From the NCBI RefSeq assembly GCF_003001935.1, contig NZ_PVNG01000005.1, forward strand, positions 248,001 through 312,000: DNA of 64,000 nt. The letters run 5' to 3'. A program made the position numbers and the translations under genes. This DNA is from Nonomuraea fuscirosea. Lineage in GTDB: Bacteria; Actinomycetota; Actinomycetes; Streptosporangiales; Streptosporangiaceae. Below, piece by piece: positions 41,842-50,913 of this stretch. The first letter of the stretch is position 1. Every line of letters begins with the position of its first letter. Below the pieces are notes generated by a model. The model saw nothing but the letters and a program-made list of their open reading frames with translations, was not told the origin of the DNA and did not search any database.

Positions 41842-43157
41842 GCGGGAGCGCTCCCGTTCACGGCCTGCCAGGTTCGCAGGTGTGCCTCGGCCTCCTGCCG
41901 CGCGATCTCGCGTGCGGCGGGAGGCACCGGCTCCGAGAGCCACGGGGTCAGGGTGCGCCGCATCGCCCCGACGAAGTGTTCGCCCTCCGTGGTGAGCAGG
42001 CCGCTGTCCAGCAGGGTGCCGGTCACCTGGTGCGCGGCCTCCCGCCAGTGGGCGAACTCGATGTGCGGCCGCAGGTCGGCCTCGTGCGCCCGCTGCCGTC
42101 GCCAGAACCCGGCCACGCCCAGGTAGGCGTAGGCGCCCTGGATCAAGCCTGACAGGGGGCGCGGGTCGGGGCGCCAGGGCGCGTAGTAGCGGTTCGGCTC
42201 GTCGCTTTCGTCGGGCTCCAGCAGCGTCACCACGTCCTGGATCGCGTTGAGCTTGCCGTGCTGGACCTCGTGCGCGAACGTCGAGGCCAGCCAGCGACCG
42301 TCCGGAGGCGCGGACATGCCGATCGTGCCGAACAGATCGCCCGAGGAGGCGCTGTTCATCCCCTGGGCCGGCCCCCTGATCGGGGTGAGGACCGTGACGA
42401 GGGCCTGGGTCTCCTCGGCGATCGTCCAGTGGTGGGCGCGCAGCATCGTCCAGGCCGCGTCCAGGCTCCCCCGCCACGTCCTGAGCTCCGGCTCGCCCAG
42501 GCGTCCGCCGACCTCGGCGGGGTCGCTCCAGCGGAAGGCGTCGAGGTCGTCCACGAGCACGCGCAGGCCGGCGTCGGCGGTCTGCAGGCGGCGGAGCGGA
42601 CGCCAGCCGCGCTGTTCGCCCGCGCCGGGACGCAGGCAGAGGTCCCCGGCCTCCACCCGGCCGTCGGCGCGTACGACGAGGTCCGCGAGCCCGTCGTCCT
42701 GGCCGCCGCCCAGGTCGATCCGGCCCAGGGACGGCAGCATGATCGTGCCGCCGGAGACGGGGACCTGGACCTCGCACGGCATGCCCGACTTGAGCGCCGC
42801 GGCGGCGGCCACCGCGCCGAGCCGGGCCGGATCGCACTGCCCGTCCGGTGGCGGGCCGCCTTCCTCCAGTGAACGGACGGTGCGGGCGGCCCACGCGCCC
42901 ACCGCCGGATGCGCCAGCGTGCCGCGTACCGCCGCCGGGCTCTTCTTCTCGATCTCGGCGAGCACGTCGTAGGCGTGTTCGGCGGCCCGCGCGTGCGGAT
43001 GACCGGCCTCGGCGGCCAGTCGCATCGTGCCCACCACGTTCAGCAGGCGCTTGCTGCGCTGCGGGGCGGCCAGGTGGCGTACGGCGTCCGCACCGCCGCC
43101 CCCCGAGGCCAGCCGGGACAGGGCATGGCCGGGCAGGCGGTGATCACTGGGCAGCAT
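41829..43157 (-). CDS. HExxH-motif putative peptide-modification protein (FxS-associated)
   Basis: A 442-residue protein of the HExxH putative peptide-modification group. The motif HEVQH is at 296-300 within GRWLASTFAHEVQHGKLNAIQDVV. The N-terminal half is helical, with LNVVGTMRLAAEAGHPHARAAEHAYDVL typical of the family. It is ten bases downstream of FxsB and probably co-translated with it. The family has been proposed to modify or cleave RiPP peptides, but the chemistry is undefined. GAAAGGA precedes ATG 43157. Confidence 0.87.
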   Translation of the reverse strand: MLPSDHRLPGHALSRLASGGGGADAVRHLAAPQRSKRLLNVVGTMRLAAEAGHPHARAAEHAYDVLAEIEKKSPAAVRGTLAHPAVGAWAARTVRSLEEGGPPPDGQCDPARLGAVAAAAALKSGMPCEVQVPVSGGTIMLPSLGRIDLGGGQDDGLADLVVRADGRVEAGDLCLRPGAGEQRGWRPLRRLQTADAGLRVLVDDLDAFRWSDPAEVGGRLGEPELRTWRGSLDAAWTMLRAHHWTIAEETQALVTVLTPIRGPAQGMNSASSGDLFGTIGMSAPPDGRWLASTFAHEVQHGKLNAIQDVVTLLEPDESDEPNRYYAPWRPDPRPLSGLIQGAYAYLGVAGFWRRQRAHEADLRPHIEFAHWREAAHQVTGTLLDSGLLTTEGEHFVGAMRRTLTPWLSEPVPPAAREIARQEAEAHLRTWQAVNGSAPAHRL

Positions 43158-43167
43158 GCGGGTCCTT

Positions 43168-44445
43168 TCAGCGAGAAGCGCGGCGGAGGTCGCCGACGAG
43201 GCGGTTGTGGATGTGCCCGATCAGCCGGTAGAGGTCCGGGCAGTACACGGACGGGTTGAGGAAGCCCGTGCCAGGCCGGTAACGGTGGGGGTAGAGGCCC
43301 GCCCCGCAGACCCGGCCGAACCGGCAGTCGCGGCAGGTGTCGCTCAGCGCGTCGGCGCCCAGTTGCCTGGCCACCATTCCGGGGTGGGTGAGGGCCAGGT
43401 CGAAGGGGTGGTCGACCACGTTCAGGCCGGTGACGGGCGCGCCGTGCCGGACGACCTTGAGCGAGTCGGTCTGCTCGATCGTGCCGTCGGTCTCGATGAC
43501 GACCAGCGTGGACGGCGTCAGCCCGACCGCCTCACTGGCGGACGCGCCGCCCAGCATCAGGGTGACGATCTCCTGAAAGAGGCGGACGACCGTTTCACCG
43601 CTGCGTCCGTACCAGTGGTCGAAAACGGCGATCAGCCAGTCGGCATAGGGCGTATTCGACGGGTCGGATGATCGATACGGCGGCGGCGATTCCCAGGTGC
43701 CGTGCGGCAGCAGGAAATCCACCATCGGCGGCTCGAATTGCACCAGCGACTCATATGTTTCGACGGGGTCGTTCGCCAGGTCCACCGTGCACAACAGGCC
43801 GGTGTAGAGCGGACGGAACTCCGGGCCGCGCAGCAGGGCCAGCGCGTCGGCGACGGCGTCGTAACTGCTGCGGCCGTCGACGTAGCGGCGGTTGCGGTCG
43901 TTGGCCCCTCTACCGCCGTCGAGGCTGATGCCCACCCGCACGTCGAGCTCGCGGAACGTGCGCAGCGCGGCCTCGTCCAGGAGCACCCCGTTGGTCTGGA
44001 CGACGGCGTCGACGTGCAGGCCGCCCGGCGCCGCCGCGCGTAACGTCTCCACGACCTTGCGCAGGTAGGCGTGGCCCGCCAGCAGCGGCTCGCCGCCGTG
44101 CAGGATCAGCCGGACCGAGCGCAGGTTGTGGGCGGTGGCGTGCTCGGCGATGCGGCCGGCGACGGCCGTGACCAGGTCGGGGGCCATGACCATGGGTTTG
44201 GAGCGCCAGCTCTGGTCGGCGAGCGTGTAGACGTAGCAGTAGTCGCAGGCGAGGTTGCAGCGGCTGTGCACCTTGAGCAGGAACTGCCGGAAGGGGCGGG
44301 GACGCCAGCCGTCCTTCAGCATTCGGGCCACGTCGAGAGTGTCGGGCCACTCTCCCGCTGGATCCTCCCCCTGGTACGTCAATCCTGTTACACCCCGCAC
44401 CGCCGGAAATATCCGAGTGAATGACGATGCTATCCGAGACGCCAT
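43168..44445 (-). CDS. fxsB: FxsB-family radical SAM/SPASM enzyme
   Basis: A 425-residue enzyme. The [4Fe-4S] CX3CX2C motif is at C63, C67, C70 (HSRCNLACDYCYVY), followed by HGGEPLLAG and QTNGVLLDE, landmarks of the radical SAM barrel. The SPASM domain carries auxiliary-cluster cysteines (CRDCRFGRVCGAG, then CPDL). PFRQFLLKVHSRCN matches FxsB. FxsB proteins are reported to form a Phe-Ser cyclophane in FxSxx-COOH precursors, so the substrate is presumably FxsA at 39001. The start is uncertain: ATG 44445 lacks a Shine-Dalgarno, and GTG 44400 is possible. First gene before the HExxH gene. Confidence 0.93.
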   Translation of the reverse strand: MASRIASSFTRIFPAVRGVTGLTYQGEDPAGEWPDTLDVARMLKDGWRPRPFRQFLLKVHSRCNLACDYCYVYTLADQSWRSKPMVMAPDLVTAVAGRIAEHATAHNLRSVRLILHGGEPLLAGHAYLRKVVETLRAAAPGGLHVDAVVQTNGVLLDEAALRTFRELDVRVGISLDGGRGANDRNRRYVDGRSSYDAVADALALLRGPEFRPLYTGLLCTVDLANDPVETYESLVQFEPPMVDFLLPHGTWESPPPYRSSDPSNTPYADWLIAVFDHWYGRSGETVVRLFQEIVTLMLGGASASEAVGLTPSTLVVIETDGTIEQTDSLKVVRHGAPVTGLNVVDHPFDLALTHPGMVARQLGADALSDTCRDCRFGRVCGAGLYPHRYRPGTGFLNPSVYCPDLYRLIGHIHNRLVGDLRRASR

Positions 44446-44514
44446 GCGATGGGGAGAACTAGTTTGCTACCCCTGGCAAATTCCCGCATATTCAGTGACC
44501 GGTTTGCGCGGCAT

Positions 44515-45990
44515 TTATTTCCTGTTTTCGGTCGGCACCGGGAAGGCGTCCGTCGGCTCAGCCGCGGGCGGTGACCCCGCTCCTGGCCGGGGCCGGTGGC
44601 CGGTTACCTCGTGGCCGGCGTCGGGGCGTAGGCGCAGCATCAGCAGGGCGCCGGCCAGGGCGATCGCGCCGGTCAGTACGAACGCGAGCGAGAAGTCCCC
44701 CTGCGTGAGCGGGGTCGTGGCCGGTCCGTGCGAGACCTGGAGGATGATCGCGGCGGCGGCCACGCCGAGCGCCACCGAGATCTGCTGGGTCATGCTGAAG
44801 AACGTCGAGGCCGCCGCCCGGTCGGCGGGGCCGATGTCGGCGAACGACAGCGTGTTGATGCCGGTGAACTCGATCGACCGGGTGACGCCGGCGGCGAAGG
44901 CCACCAGGGCGACCACGGCGAAGCCGGTGCCGGCGTCCACCAGGCCGAGCGCACCGATCGACAGGGCCACCGCCACGCCGTTGCCGGCCAGCACCGTACG
45001 AAATCCGAGCCGGCGCATCAGCGGCGTGGTCACCGTCTTCACGACCAGGTTGCCCAGGAAGTACACCAGCACGACCTGCCCCGCCTCCAGCGGTGTCAGC
45101 CGCCAGGCCTCCTGCAGCATGAGCGGGAGCAGGAACGGGGTCGCGCTGATCGCCAGCCGGATGAGGTTGCCCGCGTGCAGGGTGGTGGCGGCGAACGTGG
45201 GCACCCGCAGCGGTCCCAGCGCGATCAGCGGGTGGGCGGTTCGGCGGAACCACCACACGGCGGACACGCCCACCAGGCAGCCGACGGCGAGCAGGGCGAG
45301 GTCCAGACCGAGCGCCGACGGCTGCGCCAGCTCGGACAGGCCGTAGATCGTCAGGCTGAGCGCGGTGACGATCAGGACCGTGCCCACGCGGTCCAGCGGC
45401 TTGGGGTCCGGCTCGCGCACATCCGGGATGTACGCCAGCACCAGCGCGATTCCGGCCAGGGCGAACGGCACGTTGAGCAGGAAGATCCACGGCCAGCCGT
45501 ACCAGGTGGTCAGCGCGCCGCCGACGACCGGGGCGATGACCGGCGCGATCAGGGCCGGCCAGGTGATCAGTGCCGTGGCGCGGAGCAGGTCCTGTTTGCC
45601 GGCGTTCTTGAGCACGATGATGCGGCCGACCGGCATCATCAGGGCGCCGCCGATGCCCTGGATCACGCGGGCTAGGACGAACTGCCACAACTCCGTACAG
45701 GCCGCGCAGCCGATCGAGGCCAGGCCGAAGATCACGATGGCGAGGGCGAACACCCGCTTGGCGCCGTACCGGTCCGACAGCCAGCCGCCGAGCGGGATGA
45801 AGGCCGCGCCGGCGACGACGTACGCCGTGATGCCGACGTTCACGCTGACGACGTCCACGCCGAAGGTCTGCGCCAGTTGCGGGAGCGAGGTGTTGATGAT
45901 CGTGATGTCGAGGTTCTGCATGAAGAAGGCCACGGCCACGATCAGTGCCACCCGCCGGGGTGCGGATCCTTCGGTGGTCTCGGCCGTCAT
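44515..45990 (-). CDS. DHA2-family (EmrB/QacA-like) MFS exporter
   Basis: A 491-residue membrane protein with about 13-14 helices. It begins FFMQNLDITIINTSLPQLAQTFG, the DHA2 motif containing the conserved Asp. The loop GWLSDRYGAKRVFAL and motif C-like ARVIQGIGGALMMPVGRIIV follow. It exports drugs or metabolites by proton antiport. It ends 69 bp before FxsB on the same strand, so it might export the FxS product, though an independent drug pump is as likely. Confidence 0.9.
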   Translation of the reverse strand: MTAETTEGSAPRRVALIVAVAFFMQNLDITIINTSLPQLAQTFGVDVVSVNVGITAYVVAGAAFIPLGGWLSDRYGAKRVFALAIVIFGLASIGCAACTELWQFVLARVIQGIGGALMMPVGRIIVLKNAGKQDLLRATALITWPALIAPVIAPVVGGALTTWYGWPWIFLLNVPFALAGIALVLAYIPDVREPDPKPLDRVGTVLIVTALSLTIYGLSELAQPSALGLDLALLAVGCLVGVSAVWWFRRTAHPLIALGPLRVPTFAATTLHAGNLIRLAISATPFLLPLMLQEAWRLTPLEAGQVVLVYFLGNLVVKTVTTPLMRRLGFRTVLAGNGVAVALSIGALGLVDAGTGFAVVALVAFAAGVTRSIEFTGINTLSFADIGPADRAAASTFFSMTQQISVALGVAAAAIILQVSHGPATTPLTQGDFSLAFVLTGAIALAGALLMLRLRPDAGHEVTGHRPRPGAGSPPAAEPTDAFPVPTENRK

Positions 45991-46210
45991 GCGAGCGGGG
46001 TGCGGGGGGCGTGCGTCACTGTTCTCTCCGGGGGTGCCGGCCGTGGCGGCCTCGCGTCGGGGTCACGAGGCCGTCCGGCCGGCTCGGCTGTTCGCCGACC
46101 ATGGTCACACACGAGCGCATGACGGTTGGGCGGTGGGTGCCCGGGCGCGGGTCCACCGTGGCGAGCGGCCGCCCGGCGGGTGCCCGGGCCGAGGGGACCA
46201 GCCGCTCGGG

Positions 46211-46936
46211 TCAGGCGAGTTTGAGCAGGAGGTCGGTGAGTTCGGCCGGCATGGTGATCATGCAGTCGTGGCCGGTCGGCAGTTCCCAGACCTGGGCGGG
46301 GCGGCCGTTCGGCTGCACCTCGGGGACGGGACGGCGGACGACGCCCTCCGGCTTGCCGACGGTGCAGTGGATGTGGGTACGGGGGATCGCCCGCGCGGCC
46401 GGGCCGCCCAGCCGGACCGGCTGCTGGAGGCAGCGCACCGGCTGATCCGACAGCATCGTGCGCAGCCAGGCGACGTCCGCCGGGTCGGTGACCCCGAACA
46501 GGCCCGCGGGCGGCGGCAGCTCGGGCATCGGCGGCACCCGCCAGCCGTCGCCGGACGCCGCGGCGAGCTCGATCAGTTGCCGCGTCACGGGCATGACGTC
46601 CTCCGCGCTCTCCCCGTCCTCCGGGACCATCGCGTCGAGGTAGACCAGCTCCGCGATCCGGTCGGGGACCTGCCCCGCCACGGACGAGATGACCAGCCCG
46701 GCGTAACTGTGCCCGACCAGCACCACCTCGGTGAGATCTTCCTCCGTGATCAGCCGGACGACGTCGGCGACGTGCGTGTCCAGGCCCACCTCGGGGCCGA
46801 GCAGATGGGCCTGATCGCCGTAGCCGGTCAGTGACGGCGCGAACGCCCGGTGCCCGGCCGCCTCCAGCAACGGGACCACCCGCTTCCAGCACTCCCCGCT
46901 GTGCCAGGCGCCGTGTACCAGCAGATATGTCGACAT
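46211..46936 (-). CDS. Alpha/beta hydrolase (EstC/salicylate-esterase-like)
   Basis: A 241-residue hydrolase. TYLLVHGAWHSGECWKRV is the oxyanion segment, LVGHSYAGLVISSVA the nucleophile elbow and TGHDCMITMPAEL carries the catalytic His. It belongs to the small cofactor-free esterase group with methyl-salicylate esterase-like proteins. GAGGAG precedes ATG 46936. It is divergent from the MmyB-type regulator at 47070, which probably controls it. Confidence 0.88.
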   Translation of the reverse strand: MSTYLLVHGAWHSGECWKRVVPLLEAAGHRAFAPSLTGYGDQAHLLGPEVGLDTHVADVVRLITEEDLTEVVLVGHSYAGLVISSVAGQVPDRIAELVYLDAMVPEDGESAEDVMPVTRQLIELAAASGDGWRVPPMPELPPPAGLFGVTDPADVAWLRTMLSDQPVRCLQQPVRLGGPAARAIPRTHIHCTVGKPEGVVRRPVPEVQPNGRPAQVWELPTGHDCMITMPAELTDLLLKLA

Positions 46937-47069
46937 GATGGGCTCTCCTCGCCTCGTGAATCCTTCGCCGGCCACGTTGCCCGCCGGGCCGAGGCACAGC
47001 CAGGGCCGCCGCGATCCTGGGGGTGACAGGACCAGGCACGTACGCGGCCCCGGCACATACCGTGGAGGG

Positions 47070-47990
47070 ATGAGCGAGCGATCGAACCCGCTGGGCGACT
47101 ACGTACGGGCCCGGCGCGAGCTCGTCACCCCCGAGCAGGCCGGCATCCCCGTCCTCGGCGTGCGGCGGGTGCCGGGCCTGCGCAGGGAGGAGGTGGCGAT
47201 GCTGGCCGGCATCAGCGCCGACTACTACCTGCGCCTGGAGCAGGGCCGCGACCGCAACCCGTCCGTGCAGGTGCTCGAATCCCTGGCCCGCGTGCTGCGG
47301 CTGGACGACGCCGCGACGGCGTACCTGCTGAGCCTCGCCGCCGCAAAACCCCGGCGGCGCCGGCGCCGGCCGCGCAAGGAGAGCGTGCCTCCCGGCGTCG
47401 CCCAGCTCGTCACCACGCTCGCGCTGCCCGCGTACGTCGAGGGTCGCTACCTCGACGTCCTGGCCGCCAACGCGCTCGCGACCGCTCTGTCACCGCGCCT
47501 CGTGCCGGGGGCGAACCGGCTGCGGGACGCGTTCCTCGACCCGGCCGAGCAGGCCCTCTACCCCGAGTGGGAGAGCGCCGGCGCGGGCATGGTCGCCGGT
47601 TTCCGCGCGTCCGTCGGCACCGATACCGACGACCCGAGGTTCATCGAGCTGGTCGGCGAGCTCTCCCTGGCCAGCCCCCGGTTCAGCCGGCTCTGGGCCC
47701 GCCACGACGTGAACGCGTGCGAGGGCGAGCCCAAGCGGATCGACCATCCCCAGCTCGGCGTGCTCCGGCTGAACCGGGAGCGGCTGGGCGTCGGCGGCGG
47801 GCGTACGCTCGTCATCTACCACCCGGACCCCGGCAGCGACGACGCCGAGAAACTGACCCTCCTCGCCGCCGCCACCCAGCCCCCGTACGACGCCGAGCAA
47901 CCAACCCTTCTCGTCACCGCCACACAACCGTCACAAGACCGCGAACCGAGCCGGCCGTCGCCGGTCACCGTGCCGCGGCGATGGCGGTGA
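47070..47990 (+). CDS. XRE-family regulator with MmyB-like ligand-binding domain
   Basis: A 306-residue regulator. The N-terminal HTH (LGDYVRARRELVTPEQAG, then RVPGLRREEVAMLAGISADYYLRLEQGRDRNPS) is followed by an Arg-rich linker and the MmyB-like PAS-type domain (YLDVLAANALATALSP, then ELSLASPRFSRLWARHDV). MmyB-type domains bind fatty-acid-like ligands, and these proteins regulate a divergent oxidoreductase or hydrolase gene, here 46211. GGAGG is almost adjacent to ATG 47070. Confidence 0.92.
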   Translation: MSERSNPLGDYVRARRELVTPEQAGIPVLGVRRVPGLRREEVAMLAGISADYYLRLEQGRDRNPSVQVLESLARVLRLDDAATAYLLSLAAAKPRRRRRRPRKESVPPGVAQLVTTLALPAYVEGRYLDVLAANALATALSPRLVPGANRLRDAFLDPAEQALYPEWESAGAGMVAGFRASVGTDTDDPRFIELVGELSLASPRFSRLWARHDVNACEGEPKRIDHPQLGVLRLNRERLGVGGGRTLVIYHPDPGSDDAEKLTLLAAATQPPYDAEQPTLLVTATQPSQDREPSRPSPVTVPRRWR

Positions 47991-48435
47991 GCGGGTCGTC
48001 GTAGCGCCACCCCTCGGCCCGCCGCTGCTGCTCCGACAGGCTCGCGGTACGGCTCTCGCCCGCCGCGCTCCGCCGGGCCACGGAGGGGCGGTCGGGGGCG
48101 ACGTGGTAGCCGTACCGGCGGGCGATCTCCGGTTCGACGACGCCGTAGCGGCGGCGGTTCGGCGGCTCCAGGTCCTCCTCGGCCGACGGCGGCAGCGTCT
48201 CCCAGGCCAGGCCCCTGCTCGGCATGCAGTCGCCGACGAGGAGGTCCTCGGCGCGTTCGATGACCGAGAGGTCGGCGGGGGTGAAGTTGTAGCGGTCGAA
48301 CGGCAACGAGATCGCCCGCGCCTGCTCACCGGGGGGCGGCACCGGGGGCGGCGGCGACGAGCAGGCTGCGGCCAGCGGCAGCGCGGCCAGGAGCGCCGCG
48401 ACCCTGCGACGCCGCCGGGCGGACATCTCGCTCAC
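47965..48435 (-). CDS. Putative lipoprotein, unknown function
   Basis: A 156-residue protein with a basic n-region, hydrophobic core ALLAALPLAAAC forming a lipobox, then a Pro-rich linker and an Arg-rich domain (CMPSRGLAWETLPPS). I recognise no family. Its 3' end overlaps the convergent MmyB-type regulator gene by 26 bp. Start GTG 48435 or ATG 48426. Confidence 0.65.
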   Translation of the reverse strand: MSEMSARRRRRVAALLAALPLAAACSSPPPPVPPPGEQARAISLPFDRYNFTPADLSVIERAEDLLVGDCMPSRGLAWETLPPSAEEDLEPPNRRRYGVVEPEIARRYGYHVAPDRPSVARRSAAGESRTASLSEQQRRAEGWRYDDPLTAIAAAR

Positions 48436-48456
48436 CGAACCCTGTGACCCCGGACG

Positions 48457-48837
48457 TTACGGGCTGACCCGCTTGACGGAGCTCGTCTTGTTGTCGAAGC
48501 CGTTGTTCGTCAGGTCGCTGTCGGACGATCCCGGCGCGGCCGCGTAGCCGTAGGAGCCCGAGCAGTTGGCGTTGTTGTAGAACTGGATCCGGCCGGCCGA
48601 CGGGTTGCGCATGGAGCTGGCCTTGTTGTTCAGCGTGGTCACGTTGGCGCAGGTGTTGTTGCTGGTGAAGAGGAACTCCTGCTCGGCGCCGGCGTAGTCG
48701 TCGTGCTCGTACAGGCAGAAGCTGAGCCCGCACGAACTGGCCAGCCGGGCGTCGGCCTGCGCGGTGGCGCCCACCGTCATCAGGCTGCTCAATGCCAGCG
48801 CCACGACACCCGCCCGGCGCACCGATGTTCTCTTCAT
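48457..48837 (-). CDS. Secreted peptidase inhibitor I36-family protein (copy 1)
   Basis: A 126-residue exported protein. The signal peptide (GVVALALSSLMTVGATAQADA) precedes a small beta/gamma-crystallin-like domain CGLSFCLYEHDDYAGAEQEF, then RIQFYNNANCSGSYGYAAAPG and NNGFDNKTSSVK. This is the pattern of the Streptomyces metalloproteinase inhibitor (SMPI) group, with four Cys for two disulfides. ATG 48837 is used, not the TTG before it. It is 138 bp downstream of a close paralogue. Confidence 0.85.
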   Translation of the reverse strand: MKRTSVRRAGVVALALSSLMTVGATAQADARLASSCGLSFCLYEHDDYAGAEQEFLFTSNNTCANVTTLNNKASSMRNPSAGRIQFYNNANCSGSYGYAAAPGSSDSDLTNNGFDNKTSSVKRVSP

Positions 48838-48975
48838 CAACGACCCCGTTCTCCGCTGCGTTGCGATTCGCCAAGATCATGACAGGTGATCCCGGCCCGC
48901 GCCAGAGGTCCTGTTCCCACCGGCGGCGGCGCGGGCCCGCCGCCGCCGTCCCTCACCGCACCGGCGGGGCCGGGC

Positions 48976-49359
48976 TCACGGCCGGACGAACTTGAGCGAG
49001 CTGGTCTTGTTGTCGAAGCCGTTGTTCGTCAGGTCGAGGTCCTGCGAGCTGGGGGCCGCCGCGTAGCCGTAGGCTCCCGAGCAGTTGGCGGAGTCGTAGA
49101 ACTGCACCCTGGCGACGGTCTTGTTGCGCATGGAGCTGGCCTTGTTGTTCATCCCGCTGCCGACCTTGTAACAGCCGTAGGCCTGGAACATGTACTCCTC
49201 TTTGGCGCCGGTGAAGGCGTCGTGCTCGTACAGGCAGAAGTCCAGCACGCAGGCGGCCGCCGCCTGCGACGCCTCTGCCTGCGCGGCCGGGCCGGCCGCC
49301 GTGACGCAGGCCAGTGCCAGCGCCACCGCGCCGGCGCCGCGCACCATCGCTGATCGCAT
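48976..49359 (-). CDS. Secreted peptidase inhibitor I36-family protein (copy 2)
   Basis: A 127-residue paralogue of the preceding protein, with the same signal-peptide layout. Shared segments include FCLYEHD, NNKASSMRN, NCSGAYGYAAAP and LTNNGFDNKTSS. The loop that may contact a protease (AYGCYKVGSGM versus TSNNTCANVTTL) is where the two differ most. They are a tandem duplication with diverged specificity loops. AGAGAGGA precedes ATG 49359. Confidence 0.87.
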   Translation of the reverse strand: MRSAMVRGAGAVALALACVTAAGPAAQAEASQAAAACVLDFCLYEHDAFTGAKEEYMFQAYGCYKVGSGMNNKASSMRNKTVARVQFYDSANCSGAYGYAAAPSSQDLDLTNNGFDNKTSSLKFVRP

Positions 49360-49455
49360 GGACGTCCTCTCTCTGGGGGGAAATCGCTAAAGATCATAAA
49401 GGGACCTCCCCGGAGAAAGCGCTCGATTCGCCGAGCCGGAGGACGGCGGGAAGGA

Positions 49456-50055
49456 TCAGCTCCGGGGTTCCGGGGCGGAGCGCAGGTCCACGGCCGTGGC
49501 GGCGAAGGCCAGCGGCCCCGGCAGCAGCGGGGTGAGCATCGGGATCGACCAGGCGAGCAGCGCGGCCAGCAGCACGGCGCAGGCCAGCAGGAGGGTGCCG
49601 CGCGGGTCGCCGGCCGTGCGGCGCAGCGCCTCGCGCGCCGACAGCGCGTACGGCTCCGCGAGCGCGGTGGCGCGCAGCCCGACGACCGCGCCGCCCAGGG
49701 CGAGCAGGGCCAGGGCGGACGCCATCACGCCCGCCCCCGGCAGCCCGGCACGTACGAGAGCGGCGTCCACCAGCAGGACCACGACGACCACCGGCAGGGC
49801 GAGCCCGGCGGCCAGGCCGCGCGCGGACAGGCGGGCGCGCAGGTGGCCGAAGTACGCGCCGGCCGTGACGTGCCCGCCCTCGGCGGACCGCCGGAGCGAG
49901 GCCGAGGCGGCGGCGAACGCGGCCGGAAGCGTGACGACCGGCAGGCTGACGACGGCGGTCAGCAGGCCGGCGAGCAGCATGTCCGCGAAGAGCGTGAAGC
50001 CGGGGCCGAACAGCTCCCCCGGCTCACGGCGGGGCGCGGAGGGCAGGCGGGGCAC
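49456..50055 (-). CDS. DUF624-like membrane protein of the sugar ABC operon
   Basis: A 199-residue protein with five or six hydrophobic segments (LLAGLLTAVVSLPVVTLPAAFAAASASLRR at the start). DUF624 proteins accompany carbohydrate ABC transporters in Gram-positive bacteria, with unknown function. It is the last gene of the minus-strand sugar operon, six bases after the permease gene. GTG start at 50055. Confidence 0.72.
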   Translation of the reverse strand: MPRLPSAPRREPGELFGPGFTLFADMLLAGLLTAVVSLPVVTLPAAFAAASASLRRSAEGGHVTAGAYFGHLRARLSARGLAAGLALPVVVVVLLVDAALVRAGLPGAGVMASALALLALGGAVVGLRATALAEPYALSAREALRRTAGDPRGTLLLACAVLLAALLAWSIPMLTPLLPGPLAFAATAVDLRSAPEPRS

Positions 50056-50061
50056 GCCGGC

Positions 50062-50913
50062 TCAGCCCTTCAGCCCGGAGGTGGCCATGCCCTGCACCAG
50101 ATAGCGCTGGAACACGAAGAAGAACAGCACGATCGGCAGCACGGAGATCACCGACATGGCGAACATGGGCCCGTACGCCGAGGTGCTGGACTGGTCGACG
50201 AAGCTGCGCAGGGCCAGGGTGACGGTGAACTTCTCCGGCGCGAACAGATAGATCATCTGGGTCAGGAAGTCGTTCCAGGCCCAGAGGAACGTGAAGATCG
50301 CCGTCGTGATCAGCGCCGGCCGGCTCAGCGGCAGCGTGATCGACCAGTACGTACGGAACGGCCCGCAACCGTCGATCCGGGCCGACTCCTCCAGCTCACG
50401 CGGCAGCCCGCGCATGAACTGCACGATGAGGAAGACGAAGAACGCCTCGGTGGCCAGGAACTTCGGCAGGATCAGCGGCCAGTACGTGTCCACCAGGCCG
50501 AGCCGGTTGAAGATGATGTACTGCGGGATCAGCACCACGTGGTGCGGCAGCATCAGCGTGGCCACCATGAAGGCGAACATCACCTTCCGCATCCGGAAAC
50601 GCAGCCGGGCGAAGGCGTAGGCGGCCAGCGAGCAGGAGAGCACGTTCCCGATGACGGCGCCGCCCGCGATCAGCAGCGTGTTGCCGAACAACCGGGTGAT
50701 CGAGACGCCGGACACCCCTTCCAGGGCGGTCGTGTAGTTCGACCACTCCAGGTGGCTGGGCCACAGGTCGAGGCTGGTCACCACCTCGTCGGCCGGCTTC
50801 AGCGACGTGGCCAGCAGCCAGACCAGCGGATACAGCAGGATCAGCAGGCTGACGACCGCGATGGCGTGCGGCAGCCACTTCCTCCTGGCCACCCCGAACG
50901 TAGCGGCGTTCAT
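50062..50913 (-). CDS. Carbohydrate ABC transporter permease (MalG/ROK-type, CUT1)
   Basis: A 283-residue permease with six membrane helices. The EAA-loop ELEESARIDGCGPFRTYWSITLPLSRPAL contacts the ATPase. It pairs with the MalF-type permease whose stop overlaps this start by four bases. No ATPase gene is in the operon, so a shared MsiK-type ATPase is likely, as is usual in actinobacteria. Confidence 0.94.
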   Translation of the reverse strand: MNAATFGVARRKWLPHAIAVVSLLILLYPLVWLLATSLKPADEVVTSLDLWPSHLEWSNYTTALEGVSGVSITRLFGNTLLIAGGAVIGNVLSCSLAAYAFARLRFRMRKVMFAFMVATLMLPHHVVLIPQYIIFNRLGLVDTYWPLILPKFLATEAFFVFLIVQFMRGLPRELEESARIDGCGPFRTYWSITLPLSRPALITTAIFTFLWAWNDFLTQMIYLFAPEKFTVTLALRSFVDQSSTSAYGPMFAMSVISVLPIVLFFFVFQRYLVQGMATSGLKG

